A DNA stretch of 64,000 nucleotides from Struthio camelus (taxonomy: Eukaryota > Chordata > Aves > Struthioniformes > Struthionidae), in NCBI RefSeq assembly GCF_040807025.1, contig NC_090946.1, positions 6,552,001 through 6,616,000 on the forward strand. The letters run 5' to 3'. Every line of letters begins with the position of its first letter. Positions within the stretch are counted from its first letter, which is position 1. A program made the translations under genes and the position numbers. This document shows positions 11,101-24,003 of this stretch, one piece after another. The notes beneath the pieces were generated by a model. The model saw only the letters and a program-made list of their open reading frames with translations. It searched no databases and was not told the origin of the DNA.

Positions 11101-14100
11101 AAAGCACTCCAGCAGGGCCAAAACGACTGCGTCGGGGCTGAAAGCGTTCCACCAGGGCTAAAACCACTCCGTCGACATTAAAACCACTACGCCAAGCCTA
11201 AAACCACTCCGTCAGGGCTGAAACCACTCCGCCGAGCCTGAAACCACTGCGTCAGGCCTGAAACCACTCCGCCAGGGCCAAAACCACTCCGCCAGGGCCA
11301 AAACCACTCCGCCGAGCCGAAAACAACTCCGTCGGGGCCAAAACCACTCCACCAGTGCTGAAACCGCTCCGTCGGGGCTGAAACCCCTCCGTGAAGCCGA
11401 AAAGCACTGTGTCGGGGCTGAAACCCCTCCGTGAAGCCGAAAAGCACTCTGTCGGGGCTGAAACCCCTCCGCGAAGCCGAAAAGCACTGTGTCGGGGCTG
11501 AAAGCACTCCGCCGAGGCCAAAACCACTCGTCTGACCTTAAAACCACTCCGCCGAGCCTAAAAGCACTGCATCGGGGCTGAAACCACTGCGCCAGGGCCA
11601 AATCCACTCCGTCAGGGCTGAAACCACTCCATCAAACCTAAAACCACTGCATCAGGCCGAAAACCACTCCGTTGGGGCTGAAACCATTCCGTCGGGGCTG
11701 AAACCACTGTGCCAGGGCCAAAACCACTCCTCCGACAGTAAAACCACTACATCAAGCCTAAAACCACTCCGTCGGGGCTGAAACCACTCCGCCGAGCCTA
11801 AAACCACTCTGTCGGGGCTGAAACCACTGTGCTGGGGCGGAAACTGCTCCGTCAGGCTGTAAACCACTGCGTCAGGCCGGAAAGCACTCCACCAGGGCCA
11901 AAACCTGAAAGCGTTCCACCAGGGCTAAAACCACTCCGTCGACATTAAAACCACTACGCCAAGCCTAAAAGCACTCTGCCGAGCCTGAAACCACTCCGCC
12001 AGGGCCAAAACCACTCCGCCGAGCCTAAAACAACTCCGTCGGGGCCAAAACCACTCCACCAGTGCTGAAACCGCTCCGTCGGGGCTGAAACCCCTCCGTG
12101 AAGCCGAAAAGCACTGTGTCGGGGCTGAAACCCCTCCGTGAAGCCGAAAAGCACTGTGTCGGGGCTGAAACCCCTCCGTGAAGCCGAAAAGCACTGTGTC
12201 GGGGCTGAAACCCCTCCGTGAAGCTGAAAAGCACTGCATCGGGGTTGAAAGCACTCCGCCGAGGCCAAAACCACTCGTCTGACCTTAAAACCCCTCCGCC
12301 GAGCCTAAAAGCACTGCATCGGGGCTGAAACCACTGCGCCAGGGCCAAATCCACTCCGTCAGGGCTGAAACCACTCCATCAAACCTAAAACCACTGCATC
12401 AGGCCGAAAACCACTCCGTCGGGGCTGAAACCACTCCACCGAGCCTAAAAGCAGTGCGTCAGGGCTGAAACCACTCCGCCAAGCCTAAAACCACTGCGTC
12501 AGGTGGAAAACCACTCCGCCGAGCCTAGAACCACTCCACTGAGCCTAAAAGCACTGCATTGGGGCTGAAACCACTCTGCCAGGGCTAAAACGACTGCGTC
12601 GGGGCTGAAACCACTCCATCAAGCCTAAAACCACTGCGTCGGGGCTGAAACTACTGCGTCAGGCCCAAAATAACTCCGCCAGGGCCAAAACCACTCGTCT
12701 GACCTTAAAACCACTCCATCAAGCCTAAAAGCACTGCGTCGGGGCAGAAACTGCTCCGTCAGGCTGAAAACCACTCCGTCGGGGCTGAAGCCACTCCGTC
12801 GGGGCTGAAGCCACTCCGTCGGGGCTGAAACCACTCCGGCGAGCCTAAAAACGCTCCGGCGAGCCTAAAAACGCTCCGCCAGGGCCAAAACCACTCCGCC
12901 AGGGCCAAAACCACTGCATCAGGCCGAAAACCACTCCGTCGGGGCTAAAACCATTCCGTCGGGGCCGAAACCACTGTGCCAGGGCCGAAACCACTGTGCC
13001 AGGGCCAAAACCACTCCTCCGACAGTAAAACCACTACATCAAGCCTAAAACCACACCGCCGGGGCAGAAACCACTCCGCCGAGCCTAAAGGCAGTGCGAC
13101 AGGGCTGAAACCACTCCGCCAAGCCTAAAACCACTGCGTCAGGTGGAAAACCACTCCGCCAGGGCCAAAACCACTGCGTCAGGCCTAAAACCACTCCGCC
13201 GAGCCGAAAACAACTCCGTCGGGGCCAAAACCACTCCACCAGTGCTGAAACCGCTCCGTCGGGGCTGAAACCCCTCCGTGAAGCCGAAAAGCACTCTGTC
13301 GGGGCTGAAACCATTCCGCGAAGCTGAAAAGTACTCTGTCGGGGCTGAAACCCCTCCGTGAAGCCAAAAAGCACTCTGTCGGGGCTGAAAGCACTCCGCT
13401 GAGCCTAAAAGCACTGCATCGGGGCTGAAACCACTGCGCCAGGGCCAAATCCACTCCGTCAGGGCTGAAACCACTCCATCAAACCTAAAACCACTGCATC
13501 AGGCCGAAAACCATTCCGTCGGGGCTGAAACCATTCCGTCGGGGCTGAAACCACTGTGCCAGGGCCGAAACCACTGTGCCAGGGCCAAAACCACTCCTCC
13601 GACAGTAAAACCACTACATCAAGCCTAAAACCACTCCGTCGGGGCTGAAACCACTCCGCCGAGCCTAAAACCACTCTGTCGGGGCTGAAACCACTGTGCT
13701 GGGGCGGAAACTGCTCCGTCAGGCTGTAAACCACTGCGTCAGGCCGGAAAGCACTCCACCAGGGCCAAAACCTGAAAGCGTTCCACCAGGGCTAAAACCA
13801 CTCCGTCGACATTAAAACCACTACGCCAAGCCTAAAAGCACTCCGCCGAGCCTGAAACCACTCCGCCAGGGCCAAAACCACTCCGCCGAGCCGAAAACAA
13901 CTCCGTCAGGGCCAAAACCACTCCACCAGTGCTGAAACTGCTCCGTCGGGGCTGAAACCCCTCCGTGAAGCCGAAAAGCACTGTGTCGGGGCTGAAACCC
14001 CTCCGTGAAGCCGAAAAGCACTGTGTCGGGGCTGAAACCCCTCCGTGAAGCCGAAAAGCACTGTGTCGGGGCTGAAACCCCTCCGTGAAGCCGAAAAGCA

Positions 14101-16792
14101 CTGTGTCGGGGCTGAAACCCCTCCGTGAAGCCGAAAAGCACTGTGTCGGGGCTGAAACCCCTCCGCGAAGCCGAAAAGCACTGTGTTGGGGCTGAAACCC
14201 CTCCGTGAAGCCGAAAAGCACTGTGTCGGGGTTGAATCCACTCCGCCAAGCTGAAAAGCACTGTGTTGGGGTTGAAACCCCTCCGTGAAGCCGAAAAGCA
14301 CTGTGTCGGGGTTGAAACCACTCCGCCAGGGCCAAAACCACTCGTCTGACCTTAAAACGACTCCACTGAGCCTAAAACCATTCCGTCAGGACTGGAACCA
14401 CTCCGCCGAGCCTAAAACCACTGCGTCGGGGCTGAAATCACTCTGCCGAGCCTGAAACCACTGCGTCAGGGCTGAAACCACTCCGCCGAGCCTAAAACAA
14501 CTCCGTGGGGCCAAAACCACTCCAGCAGTGCTGAAACCACTCCGCCGGGGCCGAAACCACTCCGCCGAGGCCAAAACCACTCCGCCGGGGCCGAAACCAC
14601 TCCGCCAGGGCCAAAACCACTCCGCCGAGCCTAAAACCACTCCGCCGAGCCTAAAAGCACTCTGTCAGGGTTGAATCCACTCCGCCGAGCCTAAAAGCAC
14701 TGTGTCGGGGCTGAAACCACTCCGCCAGGGCCAAAACCACTCGTCTGACCTTAAAACCACTGAGTCGGGGCCGAAACCACTGAGTCGGGGCCGAAACCAC
14801 TGAGTCGGGGCCGAAACCACTGAGTCGGGGCCGAAACCACTCGTCTGACCTTAAAACCACTCCGCCGAGCCTAAAAGCAGTGCGTCGGGGCTGAAACTAC
14901 TGCGTCAGGCCCAATACAACTCCGCCAGGGCCAAAACCACTCCGTTGTTGCTGAAACAACTCCGCCAGGGCCAAAAAAACTATGCCAAGCCTAAAACCTC
15001 TCCGCCGGGGCGAAAACCACTCCGTCAGGGCTGAAACCACTCCGCCAAGCCGAAAACCACTGCGTCAGGTAGAAAACCACTCCGCCGAGCCTAAAAGCAG
15101 TGCGTCAGGGCTGAAACCACTCTGCCAAGCGTAAAACCACTCCACCGAGGCGAAAACCACTCCGTCGGGGCTGAAACCACTCCACCGAGGTGAAAACCAC
15201 TCCGTCGGGGTTGAAACCACTCCGCCGAGGTGAAAAGCAGTGCGTCGGGGCTGAAACCCCTCCGCCGAGCCTAAAACCACTGCGTCGGGGCTGAAACCAC
15301 TCCGCCGAGGAGAAAAGCAGTGCGTCAGGGCTGAAACCACTCTGCAAGCCTAAAACCACTGCGCCGACATTAAAACCATTCCGCCAAGCCTAAAACCACT
15401 GCGCCGGGGCTGAAACCACTCCGCCGAGCCTAAAACCACTGCGTCGGGGCTGAAACCACGGTGCCAGGATCAAAACCACTCCGCCGGGGCAGAAACCATT
15501 CCATCGGGGCTGAAACCACTCCGCCAGGGCCAAAACCACTTGGCTGACCTTAAAACCACTCCATCAAGATTAAAACCATTCCGTCGGGGCTGAAACCACT
15601 CCGCCGAGCCTAAAACCACTCCGTCGGGGCTGAAATCACTCTGCCGAGCCTGAAACCACTGCCTCAGGCCTAAAACCACTCCGCCGAGCCTAAAACAACT
15701 CCTTCGGGGCTGAAACCACTCCACCAGTGCTGAAACCGCTCTGTCGGGTCTGAAACCACTCCGCCAAGCCGAAAAGTGCTCTGTCGGGGTTGAAACCACT
15801 CCGCCAGGGCCAAAACCACTGCGTCGGGGTTGAAACCACACCGCCAGGGCCAAAACCACTGCTTTGGGGCTGAAACCACTCCATCAAGCCTAAAACCACT
15901 CTGCCGGGGCTGAAACTAGTGCGTCAGGCCCAAAACGAATCCGTCAGGGCCAAAACCACTCCACCAGTGCTGAAACCACTTTGCCAAGCCTGAAACCACT
16001 CTGCCAGGGCCAAAACCACTCGTCTGACCTTAAAACCACTCCATCAAGCCTAAAAGCACTGCGTCGGGGCTGAAACTGCTCCGCCAGGGTCAAAACCACT
16101 GCGTCGGGTCTGAAACCACTCCGCCAGGGCCAAAACCACAGCGTCCGGGCTGAAACCACTCCATCGAACCTAAAACCAGTGCGTTCGGGCTGAAACCACT
16201 CCATCAAGCCTGAAACCACTGTGTCGGTGCTGAAACCACTCCATCAAGCCTAAAAGCACTGCGTCGGGGCTGAAACCACTGCGTCAGGCCCAAAACAACT
16301 CCGTCAGGGCTAAAACCACTCCACCAGTGCTGAAACAACTCCGCAAAGCCTGAAACCACTGCGTCGGGGCTGAAACTGCTCCGTCAGGCTGAAAACCACT
16401 CCGCCAGGGCCAAAACCACTGCGTCGGGGCTGAAACCACTGTGTCAGGCCGAAAACCACTCTGCCAAGCCTAAAACCACTCCGCCGAGGCGAAAACCACT
16501 CCGTGGTTGCTGAAACCACTCCTCCGAGCCTAAAAGCAGTGCGTCAGGGCTGAAACCACTCCACCAAGCCGAAAACCACTGCGTCAGGTGGAAAACCACT
16601 CCGCGGAGCCTAAAACCACTGCGTCAGGGCTGAAACCACTCCGCCAAGCCTAAAACTACTGCATCAGGCCGAAAACCACTCCGTCCGGGCAGAAACCACT
16701 CCACCAAGCCTAAAACCCCTCCGTCGGGGCTGAAACCACTGTGCTGGGGCGGAAACTGCTCCGTCAGGCTGTAAACCACTGCGTCAGGCCGG
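11101..16792 (+). repeat. Macro-repeat copy 1 within the 20-base array
   Basis: This is the first of four large blocks of 20-base units arranged in the same order. It starts at the landmark AAAGCACTCCAGCAGGGCC that leads into a CGACATT unit. Inside it are a diagnostic 13-base deletion (AAAACCTGAAAGCG, near 11901 and again near 13771), a run of GTGAAGCCGA dimers (about 13958-14230) and four GAGTCGGGGCCG units (14761-14840). It is about 5.7 kb long. Confidence 0.8.
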
Positions 16793-19700
16793 AAAGCACT
16801 CCAGCAGGGCCAAAACGACTGCGTCGGGGCTGAAAGCGTTCCACCAGGGCTAAAACCACTCCGTCGACATTAAAACCACTACGCCAAGCCTAAAACCACT
16901 CCGTCAGGGCTGAAACCACTCCGCCGAGCCTGAAACCACTGCGTCAGGCCTGAAACCACTCCGCCAGGGCCAAAACCACTGCGTCAGGCCTAAAACCACT
17001 CCACCGAGCCTAAAACAACTCCGTCGGGGCCAAAACCACTCCACCAGTGCTGAAACCGCTCCGTCGGGGCTGAAACCCCTCCGTGAAGCCGAAAAGCACT
17101 GTGTCGGGGCTGAAACCCCTCCGTGAAGCCGAAAAGCACTGTGTCGGGGCTGAAACCCCTCCGCGAAGCCGAAAAGCACTGTGTCGGGGCTGAAAGCACT
17201 CCGCCGAGGCCAAAACCACTCGTCTGACCTTAAAACCACTCCGCCGAGCCTAAAAGCACTGCATCGGGGCTGAAACCACTGCGCCAGGGCCAAATCCACT
17301 CCGTCAGGGCTGAAACCACTCCATCAAACCTAAAACCACTGCATCAGGCCGAAAACCACTCCGTTGGGGCTGAAACCATTCCGTCGGGGCTGAAACCACT
17401 GTGCCAGGGCCGAAACCACTCCTCCGACAGTAAAACCACTACATCAAGCCTAAAACCACTCCGTCGGGGCTGAAACCACTCCGCCGAGCCTAAAACCACT
17501 CTGTCGGGGCTGAAACCACTGTGCTGGGGCGGAAACTGCTCCGTCAGGCTGTAAACCACTGCGTCAGGCCGGAAAGCACTCCACCAGGGCCAAAACCTGA
17601 AAGCGTTCCACCAGGGCTAAAACCACTCCGTCGACATTAAAACCACTACGCCAAGCCTAAAAGCACTCCGCCGAGCCTGAAACCACTCCGCCAGGGCCAA
17701 AACCACTCCGCCGAGCCTAAAACAACTCCGTCGGGGCCAAAACCACTCCACCAGTGCTGAAACCGCTCCGTCGGGGCTGAAACCCCTCCGTGAAGCCGAA
17801 AAGCACTGTGTCGGGGCTGAAACCCCTCCGTGAAGCCGAAAAGCACTGTGTCGGGGCTTAAACCCCTCCGTGAAGCCGAAAAGCACTCTGTTGGGGCTGA
17901 AACCCCTCCGTGAAGCTGAAAAGCACTCTGTCGGGGTTGAAAGCACTCCGCCGAGGCCAAAACCACTCGTCTGACCTTAAAACCCCTCCGCCGAGCCTAA
18001 AAGCACTGCATCGGGGCTGAAACCACTGCGCCAGGGCCAAATCCACTCCGTCAGGGCTGAAACCACTCCATCAAACCTAAAACCACTGCATCAGGCCGAA
18101 AACCACTCCGTCGGGGCTGAAACCACTCCACCGAGCCTAAAAGCAGTGCGTCAGGGCTGAAACCACTCCGCCAAGCCTAAAACCACTGCGTCAGGTGGAA
18201 AACCACTCCGCCGAGCCTAGAACCACTCCACTGAGCCTAAAAGCACTGCATTGGGGCTGAAACCACTCTGCCAGGGCTAAAACGACTGCGTCGGGGCTGA
18301 AACCACTCCATCAAGCCTAAAACCACTGCGTCGGGGCTGAAACTACTGCGTCAGGCCCAAAATAACTCCGCCAGGGCCAAAACCACTCGTCTGACCTTAA
18401 AACCACTCCATCAAGCCTAAAAGCACTGCGTCGGGGCAGAAACTGCTCCGTCAGGCTGAAAACCACTCCGTCGGGGCTGAAGCCACTCCGTCGGGGCTGA
18501 AGCCACTCCGTCGGGGCTGAAGCCACTCCGTCGGGGCTGAAGCCACTCCGTCGGGGCTGAAGCCACTCCGGCGAGCCTAAAAACACTCCGCCAGGGCCAA
18601 AACCACTGCATCAGGCCGAAAACCACTCCGTCGGGGCTAAAACCATTCCGTCGGGGCCGAAACCACTGTGCCAGGGCCGAAACCACTGTGCCAGGGCCAA
18701 AACCACTCCTCCGACAGTAAAACCACTACATCAAGCCTAAAACCACACCGCCGGGGCAGAAACCACTCCGCCGAGCCTAAAGGCAGTGCGACAGGGCTGA
18801 AACCACTCCGCCAAGCCTAAAACCACTGCGTCAGGTGGAAAACCACTCCGCCAGGGCCAAAACCACTGCGTCAGGCCTAAAACCACTCCGCCGAGCCGAA
18901 AACAACTCCGTCGGGGCCAAAACCACTCCACCAGTGCTGAAACCGCTCCGTCGGGGCTGAAACCCCTCCGTGAAGCCGAAAAGCACTGTGTCGGGGCTGA
19001 AACCCCTCCGTGAAGCCGAAAAGCACTCTGTCGGGGCTGAAACCATTCCGCGAAGCTGAAAAGTACTCTGTCGGGGCTGAAACCCCTCCGTGAAGCCAAA
19101 AAGCACTCTGTCGGGGCTGAAAGCACTCCGCTGAGCCTAAAAGCACTGCATCGGGGCTGAAACCACAGTGCCAGGGCCAAATCCACTCCGTCAGGGCTGA
19201 AACCACTCCATCAAACCTAAAACCACTGCATCAGGCCGAAAACCATTCCGTCGGGGCTGAAACCATTCCGTCGGGGCTGAAACCACTGTGCCAGGGCCGA
19301 AACCACTGTGCCAGGGCCAAAACCACTCCTCCGACAGTAAAACCACTACATCAAGCCTAAAACCACTCCGTCGGGGCTGAAACCACTCCGCCGAGCCTAA
19401 AACCACTCTGTCGGGGCTGAAACCACTGTGCTGGGGCGGAAACTGCTCCGTCAGGCTGTAAACCACTGCGTCAGGCCGGAAAGCACTCCACCAGGGCCAA
19501 AACCTGAAAGCGTTCCACCAGGGCTAAAACCACTCCGTCGACATTAAAACCACTACGCCAAGCCTAAAAGCACTCCGCCGAGCCTGAAACCACTCCGCCA
19601 GGGCCAAAACCACTCCGCCGAGCCGAAAACAACTCCGTCGGGGCCAAAACCACTCCACCAGTGCTGAAACTGCTCCGTCGGGGCTGAAACCCCTCCGTGA

Positions 19701-22700
19701 AGCCGAAAAGCACTGTGTCGGGGCTGAAACCCCTCCGTGAAGCCGAAAAGCACTGTGTCGGGGCTGAAACCCCTCCGTGAAGCCGAAAAGCACTGTGTCG
19801 GGGCTGAAACCCCTCCGTGAAGCCGAAAAGCACTGTGTCGGGGCTGAAACCCCTCCGTGAAGCCGAAAAGCACTGTGTCGGGGTTGAATCCACTCCGCCA
19901 AGCTGAAAAGCACTGTGTTGGGGTTGAAACCCCTCCGTGAAGCCGAAAAGCACTGTGTCGGGGTTGAAACCACTCCGCCAGGGCCAAAACCACTCGTCTG
20001 ACCTTAAAACGACTCCACTGAGCCTAAAACCATTCCGTCAGGACTGGAACCACTCCGCCGAGCCTAAAACCACTGCGTCGGGGCTGAAATCACTCTGCCG
20101 AGCCTGAAACCACTGCGTCAGGGCTGAAACCACTCCGCCGAGCCTAAAACAACTCCGTGGGGCCAAAACCACTCCAGCAGTGCTGACACCACTCCGCCGG
20201 GGCTGACACCACTCCGCCGAGGCCAAAACCACTGCGTCGGGGCCGAAAGCACTCCGCCAGGGCCAAAAACACTCCGCCGAGCCTAAAACCACTCCGCCAA
20301 GCCTAAAAGCACTCTGTCAGGGTTGAATCCACTCCGCCGAGCCTAAAAGCACTGTGTCGGGGCTGAAACCACTCCGCCAGGGCCAAAACCACTCGTCTGA
20401 CCTTAAAACCACTGAGTCGGGGCCGAAACCACTGAGTCGGGGCCGAAACCACTGAGTCGGGGCCGAAACCACTCGTCTGACCTTAAAACCACTCCGCCGA
20501 GCCTAAAAGCAGTGCGTCGGGGCTGAAACTACTGCGTCAGGCCCAATACAACTCCGCCAGGGCCAAAACCACTCCGTTGTTGCTGAAACAACTCCGCCAG
20601 GGCCAAAAAAACTATGCCAAGCCTAAAACCTCTCCGCCGGGGTGAAAACCACTCCGTCAGGGCTGAAACCACTCCGCCAAGCCGAAAACCACTGCGTCAG
20701 GTAGAAAACCACTCCGCCGAGCCTAAAAGCAGTGCGTCAGGGCTGAAACCACTCTGCCAAGCGTAAAACCACTCCACCGAGGCGAAAACCACTCCGTCGG
20801 GGCTGAAACCACTCCACCGAGGTGAAAACCACTCCGTCGGGGTTGAAACCACTCCGCCGAGGTGAAAAGCAGTGCGTCAGGGCTGAAACCACTCCGCCGA
20901 GCCTAAAACCACTGCGTCGGGGCTGAAACCACTCCGCCGAGGAGAAAAGCAGTGCGTCAGGGCTGAAACCACTCTGCAAGCCTAAAACCACTGCGCCGAC
21001 ATTAAAACCATTCCGCCAAGCCTAAAACCACTGCGCCGGGGCTGAAACCACTCCGCCGAGCCTAAAACCACTGCGTCGGGGCTGAAACCACTGTGCCAGG
21101 ATCAAAACCACTCCGCCGGGGCAGAAACCATTCCATCGGGGCTGAAACCACTCCGCCAGGGCCAAAACCACTTGGCTGACCTTAAAACCACTCCATCAAG
21201 ATTAAAACCATTCCGTCGGGGCTGAAACCACTCCGCCGAGCCTAAAACCACTCCGTCGGGGCTGAAATCACTCTGCCGAGCCTGAAACCACTGCCTCAGG
21301 CCTAAAACCACTCCGCCGAGCCTAAAACAACTCCTTCGGGGCTGAAACCACTCCACCAGTGCTGAAACCGCTCTGTCGGGTCTGAAACCACTCCGCCAAG
21401 CCGAAAAGTGCTCTGTCGGGGTTGAAACCACTCCGCCAGGGCCAAAACCACTGCGTCGGGGTTGAAACCACACCGCCAGGGCCAAAACCACTGCTTTGGG
21501 GCTGAAACCACTCCATCAAGCCTAAAACCACTCTGCCGGGGCTGAAACTAGTGCGTCAGGCCCAAAACGAATCCGTCAGGGCCAAAACCACTCCACCAGT
21601 GCTGAAACCACTTTGCCAAGCCTGAAACCACTCCGCCAGGGCCAAAACCACTCGTCTGACCTTAAAACCACTCCATCAAGCCTAAAAGCACTGCGTCGGG
21701 GCTGAAACTGCTCCGCCAGGGTCAAAACCACTGCGTCGGGTCTGAAACCACTCCGCCAGGGCCAAAACCACAGCGTCCGGGCTGAAACCACTCCATCGAA
21801 CCTAAAACCAGTGCGTTCGGGCTGAAACCACTCCATCAAGCCTGAAACCACTGTGTCGGTGCTGAAACCACTCCATCAAGCCTAAAAGCACTGCGTCGGG
21901 GCTGAAACCACTGCGTCAGGCCCAAAACAACTCCGTCAGGGCTAAAACCACTCCACCAGTGCTGAAACAACTCCGCAAAGCCTGAAACCACTGCGTCGGG
22001 GCTGAAACTGCTCCGTCAGGCTGAAAACCACTCCGCCAGGGCCAAAACCACTGCGTCGGGGCTGAAACCACTGTGTCAGGCCGAAAACCACTCTGCCAAG
22101 CCTAAAACCACTCCGCCGAGGTGAAAACCACTCCGTGGTTGCTGAAACCACTCCGCCGAGCCTAAAAGCAGTGCGTCAGGGCTGAAACCACTCCACCAAG
22201 CCGAAAACCACTGCGTCAGGTGGAAAACCACTCCGCGGAGCCTAAAAGCAGTGCGTCAGGGCTGAAACCACTCCGCCAAGCCTAAAACTACTGCATCAGG
22301 CCGAAAACCACTCCGTCCGGGCAGAAACCACTCCACCAAGCCTAAAACCCCTCCGTCGGGGCTGAAACCACTGTGCTGGGGCGGAAACTGCTCCGTCAGG
22401 CTGTAAACCACTGCGTCAGGCCGGAAAGCACTCCAGCAGGGCCAAAACGACTGCGTCGGGGCTGAAAGCGTTCCACCAGGGCTAAAACCACTCCGTCGAC
22501 ATTAAAACCACTACGCCAAGCCTAAAACCACTCCGTCAGGGCTGAAACCACTCTGCAAGCCTAAAACCACTGCGCCGACATTAAAACCATTCCGCCAAGC
22601 CTAAAACCACTGCGCCGGGGCTGAAACCACTCCGCCGAGCCTAAAACCACTGCGTCGGGGCTGAAACCACGGTGCCAGGATCAAAACCACTCCGCCGGGG

Positions 22701-24003
22701 CAGAAACCATTCCATCGGGGCTGAAACCACTCCGCCAGGGCCAAAACCACTTGGCTGACCTTAAAACCACTCCATCAAGATTAAAACCATTCCGTCGGGG
22801 CTGAAACCACTCCGCCGAGCCTAAAACCACTCCGTCGGGGCTGAAATCACTCTGCCGAGCCTGAAACCACTGCCTCAGGCCTAAAACCACTCCGCCGAGC
22901 CTAAAACAACTCCTTCGGGGCTGAAACCACTCCACCAGTGCTGAAACCGCTCTGTCGGGTCTGAAACCACTCCGCCAAGCCGAAAAGTGCTCTGTCGGGG
23001 TTGAAACCACTCCGCCAGGGCCAAAACCACTGCGTCGGGGTTGAAACCACACCGCCAGGGCCAAAACCACTGCTTTGGGGCTGAAACCACTCCATCAAGC
23101 CTAAAACCACTCTGCCGGGGCTGAAACTAGTGCGTCAGGCCCAAAACGAATCCGTCAGGGCCAAAACCACTCCACCAGTGCTGAAACCACTTTGCCAAGC
23201 CTGAAACCACTCCGCCAGGGCCAAAACCACTCGTCTGACCTTAAAACCACTCCATCAAGCCTAAAAGCACTGCGTCGGGCCTGAAACTGCTCCGCCAGGG
23301 TCAAAACCACTGCGTCGGGTCTGAAACCACTCCGCCAGGGCCAAAACCACAGCGTCCGGGCTGAAACCACTCCATCGAACCTAAAACCAGTGCGTTCGGG
23401 CTGAAACCACTCCATCAAGCCTGAAACCACTGTGTCGGTGCTGAAACCACTCCATCAAGCCTAAAAGCACTGCGTCGGGGCTGAAACCACTGCGTCAGGC
23501 CCAAAACAACTCCGTCAGGGCTAAAACCACTCCACCAGTGCTGAAACAACTCCGCAAAGCCTGAAACCACTGCGTCGGGGCTGAAACTGCTCCGTCAGGC
23601 TGAAAACCACTCCGCCAGGGCCAAAACCACTGCGTCGGGGCTGAAACCACTGTGTCAGGCCGAAAACCACTCTGCCAAGCCTAAAACCACTCCGCCGAGG
23701 TGAAAACCACTCCGTGGTTGCTGAAACCACTCCGCCGAGCCTAAAAGCAGTGCGTCAGGGCTGAAACCACTCCACCAAGCCGAAAACCACTGCGTCAGGT
23801 GGAAAACCACTCCGCGGAGCCTAAAAGCAGTGCGTCAGGGCTGAAACCACTCCGCCAAGCCTAAAACTACTGCATCAGGCCGAAAACCACTCCGTCCGGG
23901 CAGAAACCACTCCACCAAGCCTAAAACCCCTCCGTCGGGGCTGAAACCACTGTGCTGGGGCGGAAACTGCTCCGTCAGGCTGTAAACCACTGCGTCAGGC
24001 CGG
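16793..24003 (+). repeat. Macro-repeat copy 2, with an internal 1.58-kb duplication
   Basis: Unit order repeats that of 11101-16792. The diagnostic 13-base deletion recurs near 17591 and 19501. The block is about 7.2 kb because a 1,579-base stretch is present twice in tandem: the stretch around 21102-21491 recurs at 22681-23070, joined near 22553. Three GAGTCGGGGCCG units lie near 20408-20470, against four in the other copies. Confidence 0.8.
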